Of a stretch of DNA of 64,000 nucleotides, positions 28,662-40,213 are shown piece by piece. The translations under genes and the position numbers were made by a program. Numbering within the stretch: position 1 is the stretch's first letter; every line of letters begins with the position of its first letter. Source of the stretch: Glycomyces albidus (GTDB lineage Bacteria; Actinomycetota; Actinomycetes; Mycobacteriales; Micromonosporaceae); NCBI RefSeq assembly GCF_009451885.1, contig NZ_WIAO01000003.1:186001-250000 (forward strand), given 5' to 3'. Below the pieces are notes generated by a model. The model did no database searches. It had not been told where the DNA came from and was given only the letters and a program-made list of their open reading frames with translations.

Positions 28662-28667
28662 TAAAAT
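28662..28667 (+). promoter_or_regulatory. Candidate -10 box ahead of the CRISPR relic and metallo-hydrolase gene
   Basis: TAAAAT lies in a locally AT-richer stretch (TATGTAAAATCGG) 30 bases before the first CRISPR repeat. Transcription from here would cross the repeats and enter the hydrolase gene. Confidence 0.4.
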
Positions 28668-28696
28668 CGGCGCTGCCGGGGTCGGCTCAGAGGGCC

Positions 28697-28786
28697 GTGC
28701 TCCCCGCTCCCGCGGGGATGAGCCCGTGTGGTCAAGTTGACCATGGGTCAGAACGACGTGGTCCCCGCCTCCGCGGGGTTATAAGG
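28697..28786 (+). CRISPR. Minimal type I-E CRISPR relic: two repeats, one spacer
   Basis: Repeat 1 (28697-28725, 29 bases) begins GTGCTCCCCG and ends CGGGGATGAGCCC, which is the actinobacterial type I-E repeat with its CCCCG/CGGGG stem. A spacer of exactly 32 bases (28726-28757) follows. Repeat 2 (28758-28786) keeps GTGGTCCCCGCCTCCGCGGGG but has a degenerate 3' end (TTATAAGG), as terminal repeats often do. Twenty-nine-base repeats with a 32-base spacer are the I-E standard. No cas gene is in the window. The last repeat runs into the ribosome-binding region of the following gene. Confidence 0.75.
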
Positions 28787-28796
28787 GAGAAGCCAA

Positions 28797-29468
28797 GTGC
28801 TCATCGAAACAGTCGTAGCCGATGCGTTCGGTACGAACTGTTACGTGCTCTCCTCGGCTCGCGGCTCGGAATGCGTTGTGGTCGACCCCGGTATCGGTGT
28901 CGCGGCCAGGCTCGACGACGTGTTCGAACAGCACAAACTGAAACCGGTTGCGGTGCTGATCTCTCACGGGCACCTCGACCACACCTTCTCGGTGACCCCC
29001 GTATGCGGCGCGAACGACGTCCCCGCCTACATCCACGCCGACGACGCCCACCTGCTCGCCGACCCCGCCCAGGGCTTCAGCGCGAACATGATGTCGCTCG
29101 TCGGCACCGGCCTCGACTGGACCGAACCCGACGACGTGCAGGTCCTCGCCGACGGCGGCGTGGTCGAACTCGCCGGGATGCGCTTCACCGTCGACCACGC
29201 GCCCGGGCACACCGCCGGGTCGGCCATGTTCCACACCGCCGGCGACGAGGCCGCGTACACGCTCACCGGCGACGTGCTCTTCCGCGGCGCCATCGGCCGC
29301 ACCGACCTGCCCGGCGGCTCCGACGCGGCCATGCAGGAGACCCTCCGCACGAAGGTCCTCCCGCTCGACGACGCCGTCGTCGTCCTCCCCGGGCACGGCC
29401 CGGCCACCACGATCGCGGCCGAGCGCGCCCGGAACCCGTACCTGAAGCGGGCCGCGAACGCGCATTAG
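28797..29468 (+). CDS. Metallo-beta-lactamase-fold hydrolase, glyoxalase II-like
   Basis: 223 residues. The metal-binding motif is HGHLDH in VLISHGHLDHTFSV, with a later His in APGHTAGS, the Asp in LTGDVLF and the last His in PGHGPAT. This set of ligands holds two metal ions, usually zinc. Orthologue by position of Rv2581c, which lies between the cyclophilin and hisS; thioester hydrolysis of S-lactoylglutathione-type or other substrates is likely but not proven. The GTG at 28797 uses GGGAG within the degenerate CRISPR repeat. Confidence 0.92.
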   Translation: MLIETVVADAFGTNCYVLSSARGSECVVVDPGIGVAARLDDVFEQHKLKPVAVLISHGHLDHTFSVTPVCGANDVPAYIHADDAHLLADPAQGFSANMMSLVGTGLDWTEPDDVQVLADGGVVELAGMRFTVDHAPGHTAGSAMFHTAGDEAAYTLTGDVLFRGAIGRTDLPGGSDAAMQETLRTKVLPLDDAVVVLPGHGPATTIAAERARNPYLKRAANAH

Positions 29469-29514
29469 GCGCGTCCGCTCCGCTCAGTCCATCGAATTCC
29501 TTTAGGAGACACCC

Positions 29515-30849
29515 ATGTCACGACCTCAGCCGCTCTCGGGCTTCCCCGAACTGCTGCCCCGGCAGCGGATCGTCGAGCAGCAGGTCGTCGACCATCTCCG
29601 CCGCGCCTTCGAGCTCCACGGCTTCGCGAACCTCCAGACCCGCGCGGTCGAGCCGATGGACCAGCTCCTCCGCAAGGGCGAGACGTCCAAGGAGGTCTAC
29701 GTCCTGCGCCGCCTCCAGGCCGACGCGGACGGCGGCGACGCCGGACTGGGCCTGCACTTCGACCTGACCGTGCCGTTCGCGCGGTACGTCCTCGAGCACG
29801 CCGGGAAGCTCAACTTCCCGTTCCGCCGCTACCAGATCCAGCCGTGCTGGCGCGGTGAGCGCCCCCAGGACGGCCGCTACCGTGAGTTCATGCAGGCCGA
29901 CATCGACATCGTGGACCTCGGGGAGCTCCCGGCCCACTACGAGGTCGAGGTGGCGCTGGTGATCGCCGACGCGCTCCGCGGGCTCCCGCTGCCGCGGGTG
30001 ACCATGCACGTGAACAACCGCAAGCTCTCCCAGGGCTTCTACCAGGGCCTGGGCATCCGCGACACCGACGAGGCGCTGCGGATCATCGACAAGCTCGACA
30101 AGATCGGCCCGGACGCGGTCGCGAAGCTCCTCATCGACGAGGTCGACGCGACCCCCGAGCAGGCCGACGCCTGCCTGAAGCTCGCCTCGATCAGCGCCGC
30201 CGACACCTCCTTCGTCGACGAGGTCCGCGCGCTCGGCGTGTCCGACCCGCTCCTGGAGGAGGGCCTGACCGAGTTGGCCGCCGTGGTCGACGCCGCCGCG
30301 AAGGAGGCCCCGGGCTTCGTCGTGGCCGACATGCGGATCGCCCGCGGCCTCGACTACTACACCGGGACGGTCTACGAGACGTTCATGGAGGGCTACGAGC
30401 GCCTCGGCTCGGTCTGCTCGGGCGGCCGCTACGACAAGCTCGCCTCGGACGGCAAGCACACGTACCCGGGGGTGGGCCTGTCGATCGGCGTCTCGCGGAT
30501 CCTGGTCCCGCTCCTGCAGTCCGGGCGGCTCGACGCGACCCGCGAGGTCCCGACCTGCGTGCTGGTGGCGCTGGCGAACGAGGACGAGCGGCCCGAGGCG
30601 AACACGCTGGCGCAGCGCCTGCGCCGCCGCGGGATCCCGACCCAGGTCTCGCCCTCGGCCGCGAAGTTCGGCAAGCAGATCAAGTTCGCCGACAAGCGCG
30701 GCATCCCGTTCGTGCTCTTCGCGAACGAGGAGGGCACGCAGATCAAGGACATCCGCTCGGGCGACCAGGTCACGGTCGACGTGGACGCGTGGGAGCCGCC
30801 GGCCGAGGACCTCCACCCGCGGATCACCGCCGACGGCACTGACGAGTAG
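29515..30849 (+). CDS. hisS: Histidyl-tRNA synthetase
   Basis: 444 residues, class II. Motif 2 is FRRYQIQPCWRGERPQDGRYREFMQADIDI (shown by position, about residues 102-131), with histidine-specific segments ARGLDYYTGTVYE and CSGGRYDKL, and a C-terminal anticodon-binding domain. It charges tRNA-His. A TTTAGGAGA site precedes the ATG. It follows the metallo-hydrolase by 46 bases, as in other actinobacteria. Confidence 0.95.
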   Translation: MSRPQPLSGFPELLPRQRIVEQQVVDHLRRAFELHGFANLQTRAVEPMDQLLRKGETSKEVYVLRRLQADADGGDAGLGLHFDLTVPFARYVLEHAGKLNFPFRRYQIQPCWRGERPQDGRYREFMQADIDIVDLGELPAHYEVEVALVIADALRGLPLPRVTMHVNNRKLSQGFYQGLGIRDTDEALRIIDKLDKIGPDAVAKLLIDEVDATPEQADACLKLASISAADTSFVDEVRALGVSDPLLEEGLTELAAVVDAAAKEAPGFVVADMRIARGLDYYTGTVYETFMEGYERLGSVCSGGRYDKLASDGKHTYPGVGLSIGVSRILVPLLQSGRLDATREVPTCVLVALANEDERPEANTLAQRLRRRGIPTQVSPSAAKFGKQIKFADKRGIPFVLFANEEGTQIKDIRSGDQVTVDVDAWEPPAEDLHPRITADGTDE

Positions 30850-30872
30850 CACTGGCGCGGAGTACCGCTGAG

Positions 30873-30924
30873 GAGCACTACCGAGCGGCACCACCGAGAG
30901 GCACCTCCGAATGGCACCGCCGAT
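30873..30924 (+). repeat. Four tandem imperfect 13-bp repeats downstream of hisS
   Basis: Units GAGCACTACCGAG, CGGCACCACCGAG, AGGCACCTCCGAA and TGGCACCGCCGAT follow one another without gaps. The shared core is GCAC-C-n-CCGA. They lie in the gap between hisS and its terminator. No function is evident. Confidence 0.7.
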
Positions 30925-30952
30925 AAGCGGGTGCCGGAAACAGACGAAGAAA

Positions 30953-30979
30953 GGGCGGGCGCCCCGAGGGCGCCCGCCC
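30953..30979. terminator. Terminator shared by hisS and the convergent oxidoreductase
   Basis: A perfect 11-base stem (GGGCGGGCGCC and its complement) around CCGAG is followed on the plus strand by GGTTTCCT. Confidence 0.8.
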
Positions 30980-31000
30980 GGTTTCCTGGGGTGTCGGTCG

Positions 31001-32197
31001 CTAGGCCAGGGCCTTGGTCGCCGTCGAGCCCTGGCGCCGGGCGGCGGCGAGGCGCCGGCGGCGGGCCGGGAGGCCGAAGGTCGGGTGGGCGGGGAACCAG
31101 GCCGCGCCCTTGCAGATGAACTCCTTGTACCGCGCCGCGAAGCGGCCGCGGAGCAGCGTCGGCTTGGCCTGGTCGTCGGGGGTGACGAACTGGATCAGGC
31201 CCTCGTTGCGGCCCAGGCTGACGCACTGCTGCGAGTAGGACAGCGGCGGCCGCTTGGCGGTCGCCCCGGTGAGCCGGGCGACGATCGAGTCGGCGGCGAT
31301 CCACGCCATGGGCGTGCCCGAGGCGCAGGACATGCGCAGCGCCTTCCCGGTGTCGCCGATCGCGTAGCCGGCGTCGCCGACGGCGAACACGTCCGGGTGC
31401 GAGACGGAGGCCATGTCCCGGTCGACGACGATCTGGCCGTTCGCGGTGGTCTCCATGGTGGTGGCGGCCGCGATCGGGTGGACCGCGAATCCGGCGGTCC
31501 ACACGGTGACCGCGGACGGGATCGCCTCGCCGTCGCCGGTGACGACCGCGTCGGCGCGGACCTCGGCGACCTCGGTGTGCTCGTGGACCGTGATCCCCAG
31601 CCTGCGGAAGACCTCCTGCAGATGCGCCCGGCCCTTCGGGGAGACCCAGTCGCCGAGGCCGCCGCGGGCGACCAGCGCGACATCAAGGTCGGGCCGGGAC
31701 TCGGCGAGTTCGGTGACCGCCTCGATCCCGGTGAGGCCGCCGCCGATGACGGTCACCGTCTGCCCGGCGTCCAGGCGGGCCAGGCGCTCGCGGAGGCGCA
31801 GGGCGCCGGGGCGGCTCGCGATCTCGTAGGCGTGCTCGGCGGTCCCGGGGACGCCCTGGTCGTTCCAGCCGCTGCCGAGGGCGTACACGAGCGTGTCGTA
31901 CTCGAGCTGTTCGACGCCGTTCGCGTCGACGACGGTGACGGTCTTGGCGTCCGCGTCGACGGCGGTGACCTTCGCGAGTTTCACCTCGACGTCGGTGCCG
32001 GCGAAGATCTCGCTGAACGGCCGGCGCTTGAGGTCCTGTCCGGCGGCCACCTGGTGCATCCGGACGCGCTCGACGAAGTCGGGTTCGGCGTTGACGACGG
32101 TGACGGCGACGTCCTCGGGGTGCAGCCGCTTCGCGAGGCGGCCGGCGGCGAGGGTGCCGGTGTAGCCGGCGCCGAGGACGATGATGCGGTGCTGCAT
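31001..32197 (-). CDS. NDH-2-like FAD/NAD(P)-dependent oxidoreductase
   Basis: 398 residues. Two Rossmann motifs are visible: FAD (RIIVLGAGYTGTLAAGRLAKR) near the N-terminus and NAD(P) (TVTVIGGGLTGIEAVTELAE) at about 150. DVFAVGDAGYA is the usual FAD-contact GD motif. No C-terminal membrane helix is seen, so it may be soluble or peripheral. It lies downstream of an ECF41 sigma factor, whose usual targets are just such oxidoreductases. The ATG at 32197 follows AGGAG; a longer frame reaches 32227. Confidence 0.88.
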   Translation of the reverse strand: MQHRIIVLGAGYTGTLAAGRLAKRLHPEDVAVTVVNAEPDFVERVRMHQVAAGQDLKRRPFSEIFAGTDVEVKLAKVTAVDADAKTVTVVDANGVEQLEYDTLVYALGSGWNDQGVPGTAEHAYEIASRPGALRLRERLARLDAGQTVTVIGGGLTGIEAVTELAESRPDLDVALVARGGLGDWVSPKGRAHLQEVFRRLGITVHEHTEVAEVRADAVVTGDGEAIPSAVTVWTAGFAVHPIAAATTMETTANGQIVVDRDMASVSHPDVFAVGDAGYAIGDTGKALRMSCASGTPMAWIAADSIVARLTGATAKRPPLSYSQQCVSLGRNEGLIQFVTPDDQAKPTLLRGRFAARYKEFICKGAAWFPAHPTFGLPARRRRLAAARRQGSTATKALA

Positions 32198-32230
32198 GGT
32201 CGTGCTCCTGTCTGCGTGGGTTCGCACCTT

Positions 32231-32258
32231 GAACCGGGCAGGCCCGCGATCCCTGACA
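32231..32258 (-). promoter_or_regulatory. Candidate ECF41 (SigJ-type) promoter of the oxidoreductase gene
   Basis: On the minus strand TGTCAGG (32258-32252) is followed after 15 bases by CGGTTC (32236-32231), about 34 bases before the ATG. It resembles the reported ECF41 motif (TGTCACA ... CGTC) at five of seven -35 positions. The -10 match is weak. Confidence 0.4.
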
Positions 32259-32311
32259 GGATCCGGCTATGAAGCACGCCACACGGCGTCACGGGGCGTG
32301 GAATCGGAGCG

Positions 32312-33259
32312 TCAGAAGGCGTCGAGCAGGATGGGCTCGCCGTGCTCGGCGGTCGCCCACACGGCGGTCGCCCGCTCGAGCTTGTCGGGGTTGACCTGGC
32401 TGCGGAACGCGGCGATGCCGTCCTCGCCGACCTCCAGGCACATGACGCCGATGACGCGTCCGTCGAGGACCGCGACGGCCGCGGGGCCGCCGTTGGCGGT
32501 CCACGCGTACACCTCCGGCGAACCGCCGATGATCTTGCGCTTGGCCTCGGCCGGCCGGAACAGGCCCCACAGGAACTTCGCGACCGCGGTCGCGCCCACG
32601 TAGGGCTTCGTGCGGGCCGGGATCTTGCCGCCGCCGTCGCCGATCGCGGTCGCGTCGCCGGTGAGCAGCTCCACCAGCGGTGCGACAGACCCGCTCGTGG
32701 CGGCCGCGAGGAACTCCTCGACGATCTTCCGGGCTGCGGCGCCGTCGATCTCGGTGCGGGCCTTGCCTTCCGCGATGTGGCGCTTGGCGCGGTGGAAGAT
32801 CTGCTGGCTCGCGGCCTCGCTGATGTCGAGGATCTCGGCGATCTCGCGGTGCGGGTAGTCGAACGCCTCGCGCAGCACGTACACGGCGCGTTCGTTGGGG
32901 GACAGGCGCTCCATGAGCGTCAGCACCGCGTAGGAGACCGACTCGCGCTGCTCGGCGGTGTCGGCCGGGCCGAGCATCGGGTCGCCGCCGAGGAGCGGCT
33001 CGGGCAGCCACTCGCCGACGTAGGTCTCGCGGCGCGCCCGCGCCGAGGTGAGCTGGTTCAGGCACAGGTTCGTGAGGACCTTCGTCAGCCACGCCTCGGG
33101 GACCTCGATCGCGGCGGTGTCGGCGGCCTGCCAGCGCAGGAACGCCTCCTGCACGGCGTCCTCCGCTTCCGCGGCGGAGCCGAGGAGGCGGTAGGCGATG
33201 GCCTCCAGGCGCGGCCGGGCGGCCTCGAACCGGTCGACGTCGTTCGCGGTCAGGGTCAT
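32312..33259 (-). CDS. sigJ: ECF41-family RNA polymerase sigma factor with C-terminal SnoaL-like domain
   Basis: 315 residues. Sigma region 2 (AYRLLGSAAEAEDAVQEAFLRW) and region 4 (LSPNERAVYVLREAFDYPHREIAEIL) are followed by an NTF2/SnoaL-like domain of about 115 residues. The linker WLPEPL, the DGGGK motif and NPDKL near the C-terminus define ECF41 (SigJ/SigI type), in which this extra domain both activates and restrains the sigma factor and replaces an anti-sigma protein. Its neighbour is an oxidoreductase gene, one of the standard ECF41 partners. Start codon fixed by TAGGAT six bases upstream (leaderless). Confidence 0.93.
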   Translation of the reverse strand: MTLTANDVDRFEAARPRLEAIAYRLLGSAAEAEDAVQEAFLRWQAADTAAIEVPEAWLTKVLTNLCLNQLTSARARRETYVGEWLPEPLLGGDPMLGPADTAEQRESVSYAVLTLMERLSPNERAVYVLREAFDYPHREIAEILDISEAASQQIFHRAKRHIAEGKARTEIDGAAARKIVEEFLAAATSGSVAPLVELLTGDATAIGDGGGKIPARTKPYVGATAVAKFLWGLFRPAEAKRKIIGGSPEVYAWTANGGPAAVAVLDGRVIGVMCLEVGEDGIAAFRSQVNPDKLERATAVWATAEHGEPILLDAF

Positions 33260-33265
33260 GGGGCG

Positions 33266-33271
33266 ATCCTA
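33266..33271 (-). promoter_or_regulatory. Leaderless -10 box of the ECF41 sigma gene
   Basis: On the minus strand TAGGAT ends six bases before the ATG at 33259. It looks like a housekeeping promoter and not a sigma autoregulatory one. Confidence 0.55.
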
Positions 33272-33280
33272 ACGCGCACG

Positions 33281-33350
33281 GCGGGCGAGAGCGGCCTCGT
33301 TGGGGCCGTAGGCCATTCGGCTCCCATTCGCGGCTGCGGCTCTCGCCCGC
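33281..33350. terminator. Wide-looped inverted repeat between two minus-strand genes
   Basis: Twelve-base perfect arms GCGGGCGAGAGC (33281-33292) and its complement (33339-33350) enclose 46 bases. It may terminate the upstream minus-strand membrane protein gene. The right edge of the sigma promoter is only ten bases away. Confidence 0.4.
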
Positions 33351-33412
33351 AATGATGATCGCGCTATTCGAATGCGTTTCCGGGCGCCTCTCGGCGGTGT
33401 GCTCCGAGCCGT

Positions 33413-34225
33413 CTATTCGACCGGTCGGACGCAGTAGATCGCGGTGATCGAATCGATCTCGGGGTCCCAGTCGCGGCCGGCCGCGATCGCGGTGTCGGTG
33501 TAGTAGTACTGGGTCCACTCGAATCCGTCGCACGCGTCAGCGGCGGCCACCGCGTGGTACGGATCGGTCGGGTCGGGGTCCGCGGGGCTCTGCTCGATGT
33601 GGACGACGTACCAGTACGCGTCCGCGGATTCGCAGTCCACCACGTAGAACCCGGTCTCGACGTTCTCGATGCACTCGCCCTCTTCGGGGACGCGGTATGT
33701 CGACTCGCCCTCGGCGGTGGTGGCCTCCTCTGAAGGCTCGGCCGCCGAGGTCTCCTCCTCGGCCTCCGTCGTCTCCTCGGCCGCCTCGGTCGTCTCCTGT
33801 GCGACCGGGTCGTCCTCGTTCCCGCCGAGGCTCAGCGCGAGGACCGTGCCGCCGATCGCGACCACGAGGATCACGGCGACGAGGCCGACGATCAGCGTCG
33901 TGTTGCCGCCGCTGCGCGGCGGCGGAGGCGCGGCCTGGCCGGGCTGGAAGGCGCCTCCCGGCGGGCCGGGCGGCGGTGGCGGCTGGAAGCCGCCGGTGGG
34001 CTGGCCGGGCACGTAGCCGGGCGCGCCGGGGGAGTACGGCTGCCCGGGCGGGGCGCTGCCGGGGTGCACGTTCAGCGGCGGGTTGCCGTAGCCGGTGCCG
34101 GGCCCGTACGTGTCCGGGCGCGAGTACGGGTCGGCGTCCGTCGTGTAGTGCTGGGGCGCCGAGGGCTGGCCGTAGCCCGGCTGCTGCTGCGAGGGGTCGA
34201 AGGGGTTCGGGGGCGGGTAGGTCAT
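33413..34225 (-). CDS. Proline-rich single-pass membrane protein with LppU-like outer domain
   Basis: 270 residues. A cytoplasmic Pro/Gly/Gln/Tyr-rich N-terminus (about 105 residues, PPPPxG-type repeats) leads to one helix (TTLIVGLVAVILVVAIGGTVLAL), an acidic Glu/Thr stalk, and an external domain with four cysteines (GECIENV, VVDCES, ADACDG, IYCVR). The cysteine pattern and the V-V-D-C-E-S-A-D-A-Y-W-Y-V segment resemble actinobacterial LppU/septum-associated proteins of unknown role. It is a paralogue of the next upstream gene. Confidence 0.78.
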   Translation of the reverse strand: MTYPPPNPFDPSQQQPGYGQPSAPQHYTTDADPYSRPDTYGPGTGYGNPPLNVHPGSAPPGQPYSPGAPGYVPGQPTGGFQPPPPPGPPGGAFQPGQAAPPPPRSGGNTTLIVGLVAVILVVAIGGTVLALSLGGNEDDPVAQETTEAAEETTEAEEETSAAEPSEEATTAEGESTYRVPEEGECIENVETGFYVVDCESADAYWYVVHIEQSPADPDPTDPYHAVAAADACDGFEWTQYYYTDTAIAAGRDWDPEIDSITAIYCVRPVE

Positions 34226-34414
34226 GGCGGCTCTCCGTCGGGTGGCCGTGCTCGGGGCGGTTCGGGTCCATCATATTGCGCCTGCGCGACAGGGCCCTCC
34301 GATGACGGCCTCCGGCCGCGGGGCTCTCCGGTGGCGATCTCCGCCCGCGGGACCCTCATGCGGCGACGGCCGACTGCGGGCGACCGGCTCTTCGATCCCG
34401 GGCCCGGAAACGGC

Positions 34415-34447
34415 GAGGGCCGCCCCCGCGGTGCGGGAGCGGCCCTC
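34415..34447 (-). terminator. Terminator after the 306-residue membrane protein gene
   Basis: A 15-base stem (34415-34429 with 34433-34447) has one mismatch and a three-base loop, 14 bases beyond the stop on the minus strand. Confidence 0.65.
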
Positions 34448-34460
34448 ATGTACCGCGTCG

Positions 34461-35381
34461 TTAGACGTTGTCGCTGGAGCAGTAGGCGCCCCAGACGAGC
34501 CCGTCGCCGCCGATGAGCGGCGTCGCGTAGTACCCGGAGTTCGGGCACCCGCCGACGGCGGTGGTGTAGTCCCAGCTCGCCTCCTCGACCGGCGGGTCGT
34601 AGGCCTCGGTCTCCTCGACGATGTAGACGGCGCCGGCCGCGGAGCAGTCGATCTTGTAGCCCTCGCCGTCGGTGCAGTCGCCGGTGGTCGGGGTGACCGG
34701 GAGCGCGCCGTTGGCGTTCTCCTTCTCGATGGCGGTCAGGCACAGCAGGTAGTCGACCTTGCCGCCGTCCCAGTCGTACACGTAGAAGTACGACTCCCAC
34801 ACCTGGCCGAACGCGCCGCGCAGGGCGACGGCGCCGCACTCGGTCTCGATGCCCGCGTAGTCCTCGAGCTCGCCGAGCGAGTCGGCGCGCAGGTCGGGGT
34901 CGTCGACGACCTTGTTGACCGTCCAGAACGCCTCGGTGGCCTCGCACTCGGCGGTGAGGCCGGCCGTCGGGTCGGTGTCGGTGGTGTCCGTGGTGGTGGT
35001 GAGGTCCTCGATCAGACAGTCGCCTTCGGCCACCGAAGCCGAGGTGTCGGAGTCGGTGAGGTCGTCGAGAGCGTTCCCGGCGTCGCCGTCGTTCTGGACG
35101 AGGCGGAAGACGAACACCGCGCCGATGATGAGGACCGCGAGGACGGGCACGGCGATCTTCCACACCAGGCCGCCGCCGCCACCGCCGCCGGCGGGCGGGA
35201 TCGGGGGCGGGGCGCCGTACGGACCGCCGGGCGTTCCGGGGGGCGGCGGGTAGCCGGGCTGCTGGCCGTAACCGGGCTGCGAGGGCTGCTGCGGCTGGGG
35301 GGCGTACCCGCCCGGCTGCTGCGGCGGGTAGCCCGGCTGCTGCGGCTGCTGTCCGTAGCCAGGGGGCGGGGGATAGGTCAT
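34461..35381 (-). CDS. Proline-rich single-pass membrane protein with two LppU-like domains
   Basis: 306 residues from an ATG with AAGGAG upstream. The N-terminus starts MTYPPPPGYGQQPQQPG, nearly the same as its neighbour's MTYPPP start. A glycine run and one helix (VWKIAVPVLAVLIIGAVFVF) follow. The outer part has two cysteine-bearing segments: GDCLIEDL...ECEATEAFWTV...LLCL and GDCTDGEG...DCSAAGAVYIV...GGCP...YCSSDN, so it looks like a tandem of the domain present once in the neighbour. A -10 TAGAGT lies upstream on the minus strand. Role unknown; probably at the cell surface. Confidence 0.78.
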   Translation of the reverse strand: MTYPPPPGYGQQPQQPGYPPQQPGGYAPQPQQPSQPGYGQQPGYPPPPGTPGGPYGAPPPIPPAGGGGGGGLVWKIAVPVLAVLIIGAVFVFRLVQNDGDAGNALDDLTDSDTSASVAEGDCLIEDLTTTTDTTDTDPTAGLTAECEATEAFWTVNKVVDDPDLRADSLGELEDYAGIETECGAVALRGAFGQVWESYFYVYDWDGGKVDYLLCLTAIEKENANGALPVTPTTGDCTDGEGYKIDCSAAGAVYIVEETEAYDPPVEEASWDYTTAVGGCPNSGYYATPLIGGDGLVWGAYCSSDNV

Positions 35382-35734
35382 TGGTGAATGGCTCCTTGCG
35401 AACGTACTCTGAGAGAGGGGTGCTTGCACGGGATGGGCACCGTGCGATATGGGATCACTCTAACCACCCGTATCCACCGGCCCGCACGGCCCGCCCCCGA
35501 CCGATCCGCTGTTACAACACCATTACGCGTCCGTTGCGCTCGACCTGAGCGCGCGTTCAGAAAAACGGCGCGACCTGCTCGGATCGTAGGACGATGGTGT
35601 CCGCCAGATGAGCGATGCATTACACTCGGCTGACACTTTGCATTCTCTCGGGCCGACGTCGTCCCGTATGAAACACCGCTGTGCTCCGGCGACCCCACAC
35701 TGCTGCGAGCGCTCGACGACGAAGGAGGCCACGG
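35382..35734. other. 353-base intergenic region upstream of gltB
   Basis: No gene is seen. It is less GC-rich than its surroundings and holds divergent promoter signals: TAGAGT for the minus-strand membrane gene (about 35455), and TACACT (about 35621) and GTATGA toward gltB. GTTAC-n6-ATTAC at 35511-35526 resembles half of a GlnR box, which would suit nitrogen control of glutamate synthase. The match is short and unproven. Confidence 0.45.
35511..35526 (+). promoter_or_regulatory. GlnR-like half site upstream of gltB
   Basis: GTTAC, six bases, ATTAC. Actinobacterial GlnR boxes use repeated GTnAC/GnAAC elements six bases apart. Only two elements are seen here. Confidence 0.3.
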
Positions 35735-40205
<4,471 letters not shown>

Positions 40206-40213
<8 letters not shown>

